Source: CAYPNP01 sp964412195 (GTDB lineage Bacteria > Acidobacteriota > JAAYUB01). From it: a DNA stretch of 64,000 nucleotides. The notes below the pieces were generated by a model. It saw only the letters and a list, made by a program, of their open reading frames with translations. It did no database searches and was not told where the DNA came from. Shown piece after piece: positions 51,114 through 63,223 of the stretch. Made by a program: the position numbers and the translations under genes. Location of the stretch: the NCBI GenBank assembly GCA_964412195.1, contig CAYPNP010000017.1, positions 47,026-111,025 on the forward strand, in the 5' to 3' direction. Position 1 is the first letter of the stretch, and every line of letters starts with the position of its first letter.

Positions 51114-51665
51114 CTACTTGGTCGGCGCGGGCGTCGCTGCGGGCGCCGCGAACGGATAAGCCTGGTTGTACAGCTTGATGATCTGTTCGGTCACGTCGGT
51201 TTCGGCGTTGTAGTAGGCGATCACCTGGGGATTGATGTAGAGGATCAGGGTGTAGCCGTTGTCCTGGGCGAACTTGTTGAACAGGGGGGTGATCTTCTTG
51301 TCCATCTTCTTCCCGAACTCGTCCAGCCGCCGGGCGTAGTCCTTCTTGATGTCCTCGGTCCGGCGCTTGATCTCGGTGTCCAGGCGGTCGATCTCCTTCA
51401 GCAGCTCTTCCTTCTTGTCGTCGGCGAGGATGTTCTGCTGGTTCTGGAACTGGGTCTGCTTGTCCGCCAGCGACTTGCGGAGGCCCTGCATGTCGTCGTC
51501 CTGCTTCTTCAGCCAGTCGGTGATTTTCTGATATTCAGCCTTGCCTTCCTCGGTGCTGACCACCGCCCGGTTCGAATCGACGAAGCCGATCTTGGCCTGG
51601 GCGCTGGCGACGACCGCAAACATGGCGATCAGCAAGCCCACACTGGTGATTCTCAGTTTGCTCAT
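51114..51665 (-). CDS. skp: Periplasmic chaperone Skp/OmpH
   Basis: 183 residues. A signal peptide (LLIAMFAVVASAQA) precedes KIGFVDSNRAV, the typical first strand of the Skp body. The middle 100 residues form two long charged helices with heptad character (YQKITDWLKKQDDDMQGL and DRLDTEIKRRTEDIKKDYA), which make the tentacles. The ending YTLILYINPQVIAYYN returns to the beta body. An Ala/Pro tail closes the protein. Skp holds unfolded outer-membrane proteins on the way to BamA, encoded just upstream on the same strand (26 bp apart). Confidence 0.92.
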   Translation of the reverse strand: MSKLRITSVGLLIAMFAVVASAQAKIGFVDSNRAVVSTEEGKAEYQKITDWLKKQDDDMQGLRKSLADKQTQFQNQQNILADDKKEELLKEIDRLDTEIKRRTEDIKKDYARRLDEFGKKMDKKITPLFNKFAQDNGYTLILYINPQVIAYYNAETDVTEQIIKLYNQAYPFAAPAATPAPTK

Positions 51666-51690
51666 ATCCGTGAATACTCCTTCTGGTAAT

Positions 51691-54279
51691 TTAAAAACTC
51701 TTCCCGATGGTGAACTGAACGTTCGTCTTCGGTTCCGAATACGGATAAATCTGGTCCTTGGTGTAGAACGTGGATGAGAACGTGTTCGGATTGTAGGAGA
51801 AGATCAGCCGGAACGGGGCGTTGATCATGGGCAGCATGAACTGCAGCTCCACGCCCGTGCAGCTCCGGACCTGGTCGCAGGTGTAGTCCAGCAGGTACAC
51901 CTGGGTCGACTCGGAGAATCCCAGCTTGTTCTTGTTCACGATGGTGCTGAGTCCGACGTCGTAGAACAGCGCCAGGCTGACCGGGCCGGCGATGGGGATC
52001 CGGTATTCCATCTGCCCGAGCAGGTAGAGGTCGCCGCCGATGGGCTGGACATAGTCCCGGCGAAGCGGCAGACCGGTTTCGAAATCGATCAGGGGATTGC
52101 CCTGATTGTCGGTCTGGATGGTGGAGACCACCGCCCACGGGCTGATGGCGCGCACGTCAAATCCGCGCAAGTCGTAGTCGCCGCCCATGTAGTAGCGCTC
52201 GAAGAACGGGGCGGCGAGGGTGTCGCCGAAGGGCATGATGTACTGCGCCCGGCCGTGGAACCCGAGGACGTGGCGCCCCTTGGAGATCCACTTGTCCTTG
52301 ATGAACCACTTCGCCTCGGCGTACGGCTGGACCAGGTTGAAATCCCCGCCCAGGATGCTGCCGCTGAGGGACACGCCGAGATCGAGCACCTTACCCCGGG
52401 TGGGGTAGAAGAAGTCGTCGGTGGTGTTGTAGGACACCCGGCCCGTGACCTCCGAACGCAACAGCCCCTGCAGGGCTTCGTCCAGCGGCAGGCCCGGATT
52501 GATGCCGAACAGCTGGTACTGGATGAGATAGAGGTAATCCTGGTTGATGTCCTCCGGCGGGAAGGACATGTTCTGCAGCTCGTAGCTGAGCGAATAGCGC
52601 CAGAAGAGGCTCAGCGGCCGGCCGAACGAGACGGTGAATCCCGTGGTTTTCTGCGTGTACAGGTTGATGGAATCGCCGGCGGTGGTCTGGTAGTAGGTGT
52701 AGTCGTTCACGTCGTACTGGTACCGGCGCTTGTACACGGAGAAGCCCAGCATCGAATTGGTGTCGAGAAAGTACGGGTCGGTGAAGCCGATGGCGAAGTT
52801 CACGATCTTGGTGCCGAAGATGGCGTCCAGCGACAGCTTGTCGCCGTATCCCAGGAAGTTGTTGGTGCTGTAATTGACGCCGACGAAGGCGCCCTGGTAG
52901 CCGCTGACGCCCCCCGTGAGGCCGATGGACTGCTGGCCTTTTTCCTGGACGGTGACGTTGACGTCGACGGTGGCTTCCTGCGGGTTCCGCTTGATCTCGT
53001 AGTCCTTCTCCTCGATCTTCTCGAAGAGCCCCAGCTGGTTCAGGCGCTGGACGCTGACGTCGAGCATGGTCTGGGAGAACACCTCCTGCTCGACGAGCAG
53101 GAACTCGCGCCGCAGGACCTTGTCGCGGGTGCGGGTATTCCCGAAGAACTCGATCTGGTTGACCCGGTACTGCTTGCCCTGGTCGACGCTGAAGCTGATG
53201 TCCACCAATAAATTCTTCCGGTCGTAGTTGACCGACGGCGAGATGTCGAAGTCGAGGTAGCCGTACATGCCGTAGAGCTTCTTGATGCCCTCCATCCCGT
53301 CCTTCATCTGCTTGAAGTTGGCGATGTCGCCCTTCTTCAGGCCGATGGCGGCGTCCAGCTGCTCGCTCTTGAACAGGGTGTTGCCCTCGAAGGCGACCGA
53401 GTTGACCCGGTACTGCGAACCCTCCTCCACCGGGACCGTGATGTAGAACTGCTTCTTGGTCTTGCGCATCAGGGGGATGAAGCCGCGCGGCCCCTCGACG
53501 ATCTTGACGTCGGGCTCGCCGTACTTCATGTCCAGGTAGCCGTGCTGGGAGTACAGGCTCTTGACGTTCTCCTCAATGTCGTAGAGCAGCTTGTCGTGGT
53601 GGTACTTGTCGGTGCCCTTGAACATGCTGATCATGCCCCGCTCCTTGTCGAGCTTCAGGGCCTTCTTCAGATCGCCGTTGTCGAACACCTGGTTGCCGGT
53701 GAACTGGATCTTGCCGATGCGGACCTTTTCGCCCTCGATCACGCGGAAGACGATGCTGACCGAGTTAGGCGGGATGTCCGTCACCTCGGTGTTGACGGTG
53801 CCCAGCGGGCGGCCGTTCAGCACCAGCAGGTTCTGGATGATCTTCTCTGCCTTCTTGATCTTGGTTGGCTCGAACGGGGAGTCGACGGTGAGGCCGAGTT
53901 TTTCTTCGCTGAACTTGTCGAGGATGTCGGATTTCTTGAAGGACTTGACGCCTTCGTAGTCGATGGTGCGGATGATGGGCTTCTCGTCGACGATGAAGGT
54001 GATGATCTTGCCGGTGTCGCCGGCGGCCACGTCCACCTTGACATCCTTGAAGAGGTTGGTCTTGTAGAGGGCCCGGAAATCCTGCAGGACCTTGTCCTGG
54101 TCGTAGACGTCCCCCGCCCGGCTCATGATGTAGTAGAAGATCGTGTCCTGGGGGATGCGGTGGTTGCCGCGGACTTCCACTTTTTCAATGGTTTCCTTGG
54201 CCTGGCCCGGAGCGGAGGCGGTAAGCAGTACGGCCCCCAGGACCAGGATCGAGATCCGCATGAGTCTGACCGGCTTCAT
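51691..54279 (-). CDS. bamA: Outer membrane assembly factor BamA
   Basis: 862 residues from ATG 54279 (GGAGG 5 bp upstream). BamA inserts beta-barrel proteins into the outer membrane. After a signal peptide (ISILVLGAVLLTASAPGQA) come five POTRA domains, beginning IEKVEVRGNHRIPQDTI and ending with the one that contains YRVNQIEFFGNTRTRDKVLR (about residue 360-430). The C-terminal barrel holds the conserved loop VRGF-like YDLRGFDVRAI and ends in a Phe (IGKSF), as outer-membrane proteins do. A TATAAT promoter lies 46 bp upstream. It heads the operon bamA-skp-fabZ-lpxA-lpxI; lpxD, often present between skp and fabZ, is missing. Confidence 0.95.
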   Translation of the reverse strand: MKPVRLMRISILVLGAVLLTASAPGQAKETIEKVEVRGNHRIPQDTIFYYIMSRAGDVYDQDKVLQDFRALYKTNLFKDVKVDVAAGDTGKIITFIVDEKPIIRTIDYEGVKSFKKSDILDKFSEEKLGLTVDSPFEPTKIKKAEKIIQNLLVLNGRPLGTVNTEVTDIPPNSVSIVFRVIEGEKVRIGKIQFTGNQVFDNGDLKKALKLDKERGMISMFKGTDKYHHDKLLYDIEENVKSLYSQHGYLDMKYGEPDVKIVEGPRGFIPLMRKTKKQFYITVPVEEGSQYRVNSVAFEGNTLFKSEQLDAAIGLKKGDIANFKQMKDGMEGIKKLYGMYGYLDFDISPSVNYDRKNLLVDISFSVDQGKQYRVNQIEFFGNTRTRDKVLRREFLLVEQEVFSQTMLDVSVQRLNQLGLFEKIEEKDYEIKRNPQEATVDVNVTVQEKGQQSIGLTGGVSGYQGAFVGVNYSTNNFLGYGDKLSLDAIFGTKIVNFAIGFTDPYFLDTNSMLGFSVYKRRYQYDVNDYTYYQTTAGDSINLYTQKTTGFTVSFGRPLSLFWRYSLSYELQNMSFPPEDINQDYLYLIQYQLFGINPGLPLDEALQGLLRSEVTGRVSYNTTDDFFYPTRGKVLDLGVSLSGSILGGDFNLVQPYAEAKWFIKDKWISKGRHVLGFHGRAQYIMPFGDTLAAPFFERYYMGGDYDLRGFDVRAISPWAVVSTIQTDNQGNPLIDFETGLPLRRDYVQPIGGDLYLLGQMEYRIPIAGPVSLALFYDVGLSTIVNKNKLGFSESTQVYLLDYTCDQVRSCTGVELQFMLPMINAPFRLIFSYNPNTFSSTFYTKDQIYPYSEPKTNVQFTIGKSF

Positions 54280-54324
54280 TCCACCTCCACCCTCGCACAC
54301 TACTACAGGCCGTGAAAGCTCGGG

Positions 54325-54353
54325 ATTATATCATCGACTGCCGGGTGTTTCAC
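54325..54353 (-). promoter_or_regulatory. bamA operon promoter
   Basis: On the minus strand GTGAAA (54353-54348) and TATAAT (54330-54325) are separated by 17 bp. The -10 is perfect and the -35 keeps 4 of 6 consensus bases. Confidence 0.6.
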
Positions 54354-54523
54354 CTATTTTTTTAGGCCCCCGTCCCGGCCACCGGCGAGCCGTCCCTCCC
54401 GAGCAATGGAGACCATTCGCCCCGGATAGGTTCATCTCCTGCGGGACGGCCCGGGTGTTAAAAATTTTCGGAACACTTGCCCTCGGCTCCGTTATATCCA
54501 GAAACAGCACCCCGGAGGATGCC

Positions 54524-54998
54524 ATGTCCGAAATGAATTCGATCCGCTTTTACTACGTCGTCTTCTGGATCCGGTTTCGTCCCGCCCCTCCGGCCGCCGG
54601 CCGGCGCGAGCGCCTGCTCTCCCGGTTCGGCCTGGTCGCCGGGCGGCACGGCGCGGTGGCGTTGGCTGTGGACGGCACCGCGGACCGGTTGTGCGCGCTG
54701 CTCGGGATTCATCCCGGCCGGGAGCCGGGCGCCGTCATTCAGGGGATCCGGGAAGAGTTGAAGCGCCTGGATGCGGACCTGGTGGAAGAGGCCGGCCTCG
54801 ATTGGGAGGAGGATTACGCCGCCATCCCGCTCGCGCCGGAGGAGGCCGCCGCGCTGCTGGACGTCGCGTCCAGTCCCGGATTTCCGGCCCCGGACGTGCC
54901 GGACGAAGACTGGTGGGAAGCGGCTTTCGGCACGGGACCGCACCCGTGGGAGTTTGCCCGCGGCGGGGCCGGCCATGCGCTCCGGAGCGAAGGAGAGG

Positions 54999-55009
<11 letters not shown>
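54524..55009 (+). CDS. Hypothetical protein
   Basis: 161 residues from ATG 54524 with GGAGG 7-11 bp upstream. It has no signal peptide. The N-terminus SIRFYYVVFWIRF is hydrophobic but too short and charged for a clear membrane helix. The rest is acidic with many Ala, Pro and Trp (PDEDWWEAAFGTGPHPWEF). The segment GAVIQGIREELKRLDADL looks helical. No family is recognised. Its last 11 bp overlap the 3' end of clpC on the opposite strand. GC content and codon choice look like the neighbours. Confidence 0.6.
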
Positions 55010-57455
<2,446 letters not shown>

Positions 57456-57819
57456 GGTTCCCCGCTCTCGTATTCATAGTTCCGGCATCCCGTGTTTCTA
57501 CATCCCGTGGCGGCCTCTCCGCCGTTCCTCCGGATGCTGTTATGATGCACCAAAACGCCCGGGGTGGCAAGCGCCCTCACCGGTCGTGCTCGTGCTCGTG
57601 CTTGTGCTTGTAATCGTATTCGTGCTCGTAATCGTAATCGAAACAGTTACTTCCACGAAAAATGGTCGGGCCAGCAACACCGGAGCGCGGACGTCCCGTC
57701 CGCACGCCGTAGCTCGCGCCGTCCCCGGCGCGTGGGGGTCGTGAAAGATCCGACAAGCCTGACACGCGCCCGGGGGGCGCGAGCTACGTTCCCCTCCGCC
57801 GATTCACCCATTCACCCCT
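57456..57819. repeat. Gene-free region: CGTGCTCG array and GCGCGAGC hairpin repeat
   Basis: 57585-57651 is tandem TCGTGCTCGTG/TAATCGTAATCG, the largest array of that family here. 57680-57790 holds a hairpin-forming unit: CGTAGCTCGCGCCGTCCCCG at about 57708 faces CCCGGGGGGCGCGAGCTACG near 57768. A variant is at 62420-62545. Nothing else is supported in this region. Confidence 0.82.
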
Positions 57820-60800
57820 TCACCTTCGCAGGGTTTTCCCCTTCCGGTTTTCCGCCGGCCTGGAGCCCGCCGGCAGGGCCGGCTCCGGGGCCTGCGGCGG
57901 GCGGCGGCGGAAGAGCTGGAAGAACGTGCAGTTGGACTTGTCCTCCTCGATGGGCACCAGCGCCGGCTGGGACACCGCCAGGTAGTCCAGGTGGGCGCGG
58001 ATGTAGGCCAGGCCCTGCTGCGAGAGGAATCCCAGGAACTCGCCGCGCTCCGTCTCGTCCATCACTTCGGGCGTGCCCTCGGCGAAGGTGGTCTGCAGGC
58101 GTGGACCCGGCCGGGTGGCCGTCCCGGAGCGGCGGGTGTGGAACAGCGACGTCTCGCCCACCGGATCGAGGTAGTGGATGTGCGGCTGCCAGCGGATCGC
58201 CCAGCGCTCGTAGCGGCCGTAGAAGTCCTCGTCGAAGGAGGCGATGGCCGGCACGCCCTCCATCCCCCGCTGGATGTACTCCATCAGTCGCCGTCCGGCT
58301 TGCTCGTACTCCGGCGAGAGGCCCGAGTCGTCGTACTTGAAGTAGGCGAACCAGCCCTTGGGGATCCAGTACTGCCGGAAGAGGTAGGGCGTGTAGCCCG
58401 AGAACTGCTGCACCCACTCGTGGGAGGGGTAGCCGTGCAGGTTCAGGTAGATGTCGGGCAGCCAGCGCCCGTAGAGCTTGTTGCGGACCTTCGCCTCGGT
58501 CAGCAGGGTGTCGGGCCGGTCCACCTCGTAGCCCAGGTCGATGCCGAGGGAGGAGAACCGCCCGGCATGCAGGCTGTGGTCGGGGTTGAGCCGCTGCAGC
58601 TCGCAGGCCAAGGCCGCGCCGTCGGGGTTCTCCATGGGGTGCAGGACGAAGTTGACCCGCTGGCGGTAGGGCTGCCAGGCCGGATCGGCGGCCAGCAGCT
58701 CCATCAGCTTCAGGATGTAGCCGGTGGAGGCCACCTCGTTGGCGTGCTGGCGGCCGGTGAGCATCAGGGTGGGCTTGCGCAGCAGCAGCTTCGTCCGACT
58801 GACCAGCTCCGACGCGGAGGGGGCCAGCACCTCGGCGGCGTACACCGGCCGGCCCTCGTAAGACATCCCGGCGCGGAACACGCGGTAACCGGGTAGGCCC
58901 TGGAATTGGAGCATCAACCGATCGCACTCTTCCGGGCAGAGGATCTGGTCGGTGGTCACCTTCGGCACTGCGGGAATCGCGTTCTCGCCGTCCCCCTCAT
59001 TCCCGGCAGATTGCGAATTGCGAATTGCGGATTGCGGATTGGAAGCCGCGGACCTCGGACTTCGGACTTCAGATTGCGGCTCGGAGTTCGAGGTTCGATG
59101 TTCAATGTTCGATGTTCGATGTTCAGCTTGCGGATTGCTCTGTGTCCTCTGTGCCTCTGTGGTGAGTTTTGGGCTTGCGGTTTCCCGAGTCGCCGTTTCG
59201 CCGTTTCGCCGTTTCGCCGCTTCCTTCGCCCCAGGCAAGTCCAGGGTGAAGATCCCCTGCGCACCGGGGGAGCGGACGTCGAACTCGAGCCGGGCCAGGC
59301 CGAAACCGGACAGCGGCGAAGGCATCCCCGCCGCGGCCAGATCGCGGAAGACCGGGAAGAAGCGGCAGAAGCGGTCGTAGTCCTCATCCTTCTTCAGGGC
59401 CACCCGGAAGCGCGCCCCCCGAACCGCCGCGCCCTGCACGTAGAGCGCCTCGCAGTGGACGCTCTCCGGCTCGAGCTTGGCCAGCTTCACCTTCTCGGGA
59501 TGCTCGACGCCCTCCGGGGTGGTCCAGGTGAACTCCAGCTGCGGCGCCTCGCTCTGGGGCAGCTCCAGGCGGAACTCGGCGACGGGCCCCTTCCCGTACT
59601 CGCCCGGCCGGACGAAGGGGACGACGCTGCCGGGCGCGCCGTACGAGGCCCGGACGTAATGCACCGACTCCCCTTCGGCCGCGGCGCTCTTGTCCAGGAG
59701 CTGGTTGAGGTACTCCAGCGACATGAAGTAGAAGTCTTCGTGGAACGCCTCCAGCGAGGAGACGTGCTCCCGGCGGAACCCGAGGGACTCGTCCGGCTCG
59801 CTGGCGGTGACGTCCGCCGTCAGGCGTTGGAAGAACGGCTGCTTGTCCGGCGTCGGGCGGTTGCCGGTGAGCTGCATGACGTGCTTTTCCAGCGCCGGCA
59901 GCACCTCGGCCTGGTAGAGCTGCCAGACCCGGTCCAGGTCGGTGTCCACGGCCTGGCGAGCCAGCTCTCGCCCGTCGCGGCGGACGATGAAGCCGGCCCG
60001 CGGCACCGGCGAGGAACCCCAGCTCGGGAATCGCTGGAAGAACGGCCGCTCTTCGTACAGCGGCGAAAACTCCTCCGACAGAACCGTCCCACCACGGCTG
60101 TCGGTGGCCGTGACCCGGTACACGGGCTGGGCGGTGTCGGCTGCAGTCTGGAAAAACTCCACCGCGTCCGGCTGGAGGCCGAGGTCGCGGGCCAGGATCT
60201 CGTCCACCGGGTAGAGCTCCTCCAGCCAGCGCACCGGCTCCTCGTAGACCTTCCGGGCCTCGCTCGCGGCGGCCGGGCGGGCCTGGAAATCGATGCGGAC
60301 GCGGGCGACTCCCTTCCCCTTCAGCCGGGAGGCGACATCGTCGGCCAGCCACGAGAATCCCTGTTTGTACGCGCTCAGCACACGCACCGAGGCCACCCGG
60401 CCGGGGGCGTCAACCGCCGCCAGGGCGAGCGCCTCCTCCCGGATCCGGGCGCGGGCCGCAGACGGCTCGCTGACGCGAATATCCAGGGTTAGGTCCTTCT
60501 CCGCCGGGTTTTCCGCCAGGTATTTCTTCAACTGCTCCCGGACCAGGTCCCACTCCCACGGCAGTTCCTTGCGGACGGTGAAGGCGGTCTTGGGCTCTTG
60601 GCGGGACACGACGCAGATCTCACACGCCGGAGAGAACCGGTCCTTCAGGTACCTGGCGAACCCATCCACGTCCGCGGCGACCGGCTTGTCGAGGTACGCG
60701 TTGCCCTTGACCTTGATTTCCGCCCCGGCGGCCAGCGACTGGAGCAGCGGGACCTTCTCGCCGACCAGCGCCGCCGCGGCCGAAGCGGGATCGCGGCCGG

Positions 60801-62322
60801 ACAGCCAACGCTCGACGGCCTCCCGCAGGACGGGCACGCTGCGCTCCTCGGCCCGTTCCGCGTCGAGGAACGGGTAATAGCGCGCCAGGTACATCACGGC
60901 GGCGGCTGTCTCGCCGGGAGTGGCGCCCCCGGCCCAGAGCTGGGGACAGGCAAGCGGCTTGCCGTTGAACGCGCGGATCACCGCCGCGCCGCCTTCGGGC
61001 GGGCGCATGTCCAGACCCAGGTCGCGCAGGGCCTCCCCGATGCTCCCGCCGGATCCCACCACCAGCAGCGGCCCCGCCTGCGGCAACGCCGGCAGTTCGG
61101 CCTCCAGGCGGACCATGGGGAAGCGGGCGCCGGTGGTCTCCAGCGCCAGCCGGCCGGCGAGGTGGCAGAGCGCGGGCGACAGGTCCGCCTCCGCCGCGGC
61201 CAGCTGGAACGGCAGGTCGTCGGGGATCCGGTCGCTGTTCCCGTCGGCGAGCAGCCCCTCGAGCGAGTAAAGGTCGTCCAGCCAGACGGCGCGGGTGAAC
61301 TTGGGCTTGTCCTCCGGCTGGAAGCGGCGGTTGAGGAAACGGATGGGCTCGGAAAAACGCGGGACCTCCGCCGCCGGCCCGCCGGCGCCCAGGCGCAGCT
61401 CGAGGACGGCCACGCCGGGATAATTCAGCGTTTCCGTCCCCTGCCCTCGCGTACGCCGTTGGAGAAGGCCCCGACAGGCGGCAGTAGCTTTCTCGCGCGC
61501 GGCGGGGGGCAGGTCCGCGAGTACGCAGAGGCGGGAGATCTCCCCTGTCTCCCACCGCCAGCCTTTCATCTCCTTGGCCAATTCGGCTGCCTCGAGCTGC
61601 CGCCGGTCGAACCGGCCCTTGTTCTCGAAGTAGGCGGCCGTGACCGCGAGGCTGCCCGGAGTCGAGCCGGCGTCCTTCAGGAACGCGGCGACGTCGGCCA
61701 GCAGCTTGTTGTAGGTCGGGCCCGACTCCCGGCCCCAGATTTCCCAGAGGTACGGCCAGCGGCCGAAGAAGCTGCGGGCGGCGAACGCCTCCGCCCGCGG
61801 GTCGGATCCGAAGAGGAACAGCGCGTCGGCGCCGTGCAGCCGGCCCCGCACCACGCCCGCCCACGAAGGCAGCGCCCGGACCGGTGGGGGGACCGCCGCC
61901 GCGATTTCGGGAGGCAGCCAGCGGTTGTTCCGGCCGATGACCACCGGGAAGGTGTCTCCGCCCGGCTGGAAGCGCGCCTCGTCCACAACCAGGTCGAAAT
62001 CCATCCCCGCGGACTCAAAGCCCAGCCGCTCGCAGGCGGCCGCCGCCGAAAGCAGGCCGCTCCCGTCGGACGGGACCACCAGCCGCGCCCGGATCACGTC
62101 GGCCACGCCGTCCCCGCTGGTGTCCCCCAGCAGGGCGCCGATGGCCATGATCCCTTCCAGGCCTCCGCCGCTTGACCCTTTTTCAGCTGTCGGAGAGCCC
62201 TTCTTTCCGATTTCTATCGACGCCGCACCGGCCACCCAGCCGATCACGAGACATAGACAGATCAGGAGAAGGACTCGTTGGGGACGGGTGGCTCGCGCAC
62301 GAACGGCGGACGATTTCGTCAT
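57820..62322 (-). CDS. Large secreted M14 zinc carboxypeptidase-like protein with repeat-derived linker
   Basis: 1500 residues from ATG 62322 (AAGGAG 8 bp upstream). A signal peptide (LLLICLCLVIGWVAGAA) leads to a long N-terminal region of unclear fold, with GDTSGDGVADVIRARLV near residue 65. The M14 peptidase domain occupies about residues 1128-1480: the zinc ligands H1193 and E1196 lie in GRQHANEVAS, PMENPDGAAL has the substrate-binding region, and NLHGYPSHEW supplies the third His (1296 or 1301). Residues about 1033-1112 are encoded by dispersed intergenic motifs in frame (KRRNGETAT, HRTSNIEHRTSN, SNPQSAIRNSQS) and form a disordered, Ser/Asn/Arg-rich linker. It is probably an extracytoplasmic peptidase; the substrate is unknown. 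Confidence 0.85.
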   Translation of the reverse strand: MTKSSAVRARATRPQRVLLLICLCLVIGWVAGAASIEIGKKGSPTAEKGSSGGGLEGIMAIGALLGDTSGDGVADVIRARLVVPSDGSGLLSAAAACERLGFESAGMDFDLVVDEARFQPGGDTFPVVIGRNNRWLPPEIAAAVPPPVRALPSWAGVVRGRLHGADALFLFGSDPRAEAFAARSFFGRWPYLWEIWGRESGPTYNKLLADVAAFLKDAGSTPGSLAVTAAYFENKGRFDRRQLEAAELAKEMKGWRWETGEISRLCVLADLPPAAREKATAACRGLLQRRTRGQGTETLNYPGVAVLELRLGAGGPAAEVPRFSEPIRFLNRRFQPEDKPKFTRAVWLDDLYSLEGLLADGNSDRIPDDLPFQLAAAEADLSPALCHLAGRLALETTGARFPMVRLEAELPALPQAGPLLVVGSGGSIGEALRDLGLDMRPPEGGAAVIRAFNGKPLACPQLWAGGATPGETAAAVMYLARYYPFLDAERAEERSVPVLREAVERWLSGRDPASAAAALVGEKVPLLQSLAAGAEIKVKGNAYLDKPVAADVDGFARYLKDRFSPACEICVVSRQEPKTAFTVRKELPWEWDLVREQLKKYLAENPAEKDLTLDIRVSEPSAARARIREEALALAAVDAPGRVASVRVLSAYKQGFSWLADDVASRLKGKGVARVRIDFQARPAAASEARKVYEEPVRWLEELYPVDEILARDLGLQPDAVEFFQTAADTAQPVYRVTATDSRGGTVLSEEFSPLYEERPFFQRFPSWGSSPVPRAGFIVRRDGRELARQAVDTDLDRVWQLYQAEVLPALEKHVMQLTGNRPTPDKQPFFQRLTADVTASEPDESLGFRREHVSSLEAFHEDFYFMSLEYLNQLLDKSAAAEGESVHYVRASYGAPGSVVPFVRPGEYGKGPVAEFRLELPQSEAPQLEFTWTTPEGVEHPEKVKLAKLEPESVHCEALYVQGAAVRGARFRVALKKDEDYDRFCRFFPVFRDLAAAGMPSPLSGFGLARLEFDVRSPGAQGIFTLDLPGAKEAAKRRNGETATRETASPKLTTEAQRTQSNPQAEHRTSNIEHRTSNSEPQSEVRSPRSAASNPQSAIRNSQSAGNEGDGENAIPAVPKVTTDQILCPEECDRLMLQFQGLPGYRVFRAGMSYEGRPVYAAEVLAPSASELVSRTKLLLRKPTLMLTGRQHANEVASTGYILKLMELLAADPAWQPYRQRVNFVLHPMENPDGAALACELQRLNPDHSLHAGRFSSLGIDLGYEVDRPDTLLTEAKVRNKLYGRWLPDIYLNLHGYPSHEWVQQFSGYTPYLFRQYWIPKGWFAYFKYDDSGLSPEYEQAGRRLMEYIQRGMEGVPAIASFDEDFYGRYERWAIRWQPHIHYLDPVGETSLFHTRRSGTATRPGPRLQTTFAEGTPEVMDETERGEFLGFLSQQGLAYIRAHLDYLAVSQPALVPIEEDKSNCTFFQLFRRRPPQAPEPALPAGSRPAENRKGKTLRR
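58985..59225. repeat. Repeat families inserted in frame in the M14 gene
   Basis: In plus-strand order: 59010-59045 TTGCGAATTGCGGATTGCGG family, 59083-59130 GGTTCGATGTTCAATG family, 59131-59160 CTCTGTGTCCTCTGTGCC family, 59189-59223 GCCGTTTCGCCG family. All four also occur between genes elsewhere in the window. No stop codon arises in the coding frame. Confidence 0.92.
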
Positions 62323-62419
62323 GCTGGATCTCCTTGATCCCGGGCTTGGACTCAATCCGCGCCCGGGTTCGGTGGGATGGAGTTCAACTGCGAGACTGAA
62401 CGGTTCATTATACCCCACG

Positions 62420-62545
62420 CCCACACAGCTCTCGCCGTCCCCGGCGTACCTCGCGCTCCCGTACCTCGCGCTGTCCCCAGCGCGTGCAGACGATGGCAGG
62501 TTGGCCGGACACGCGTCCGGAGGCCGCGAGGTACGGTGTGGGGAA
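62420..62545. repeat. GCTCTCGCCGTCC / GCGAGGTACG hairpin-type repeat
   Basis: GTACCTCGCGCTCCC and GTACCTCGCGCTGTCC copies at 62443-62475 face GGCCGCGAGGTACGG at about 62522-62536, with ACACGCGTCCGG between. It is a variant of the element at 57680-57790; the two flank the M14 gene. Confidence 0.78.
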
Positions 62546-63215
<670 letters not shown>

Positions 63216-63223
<8 letters not shown>

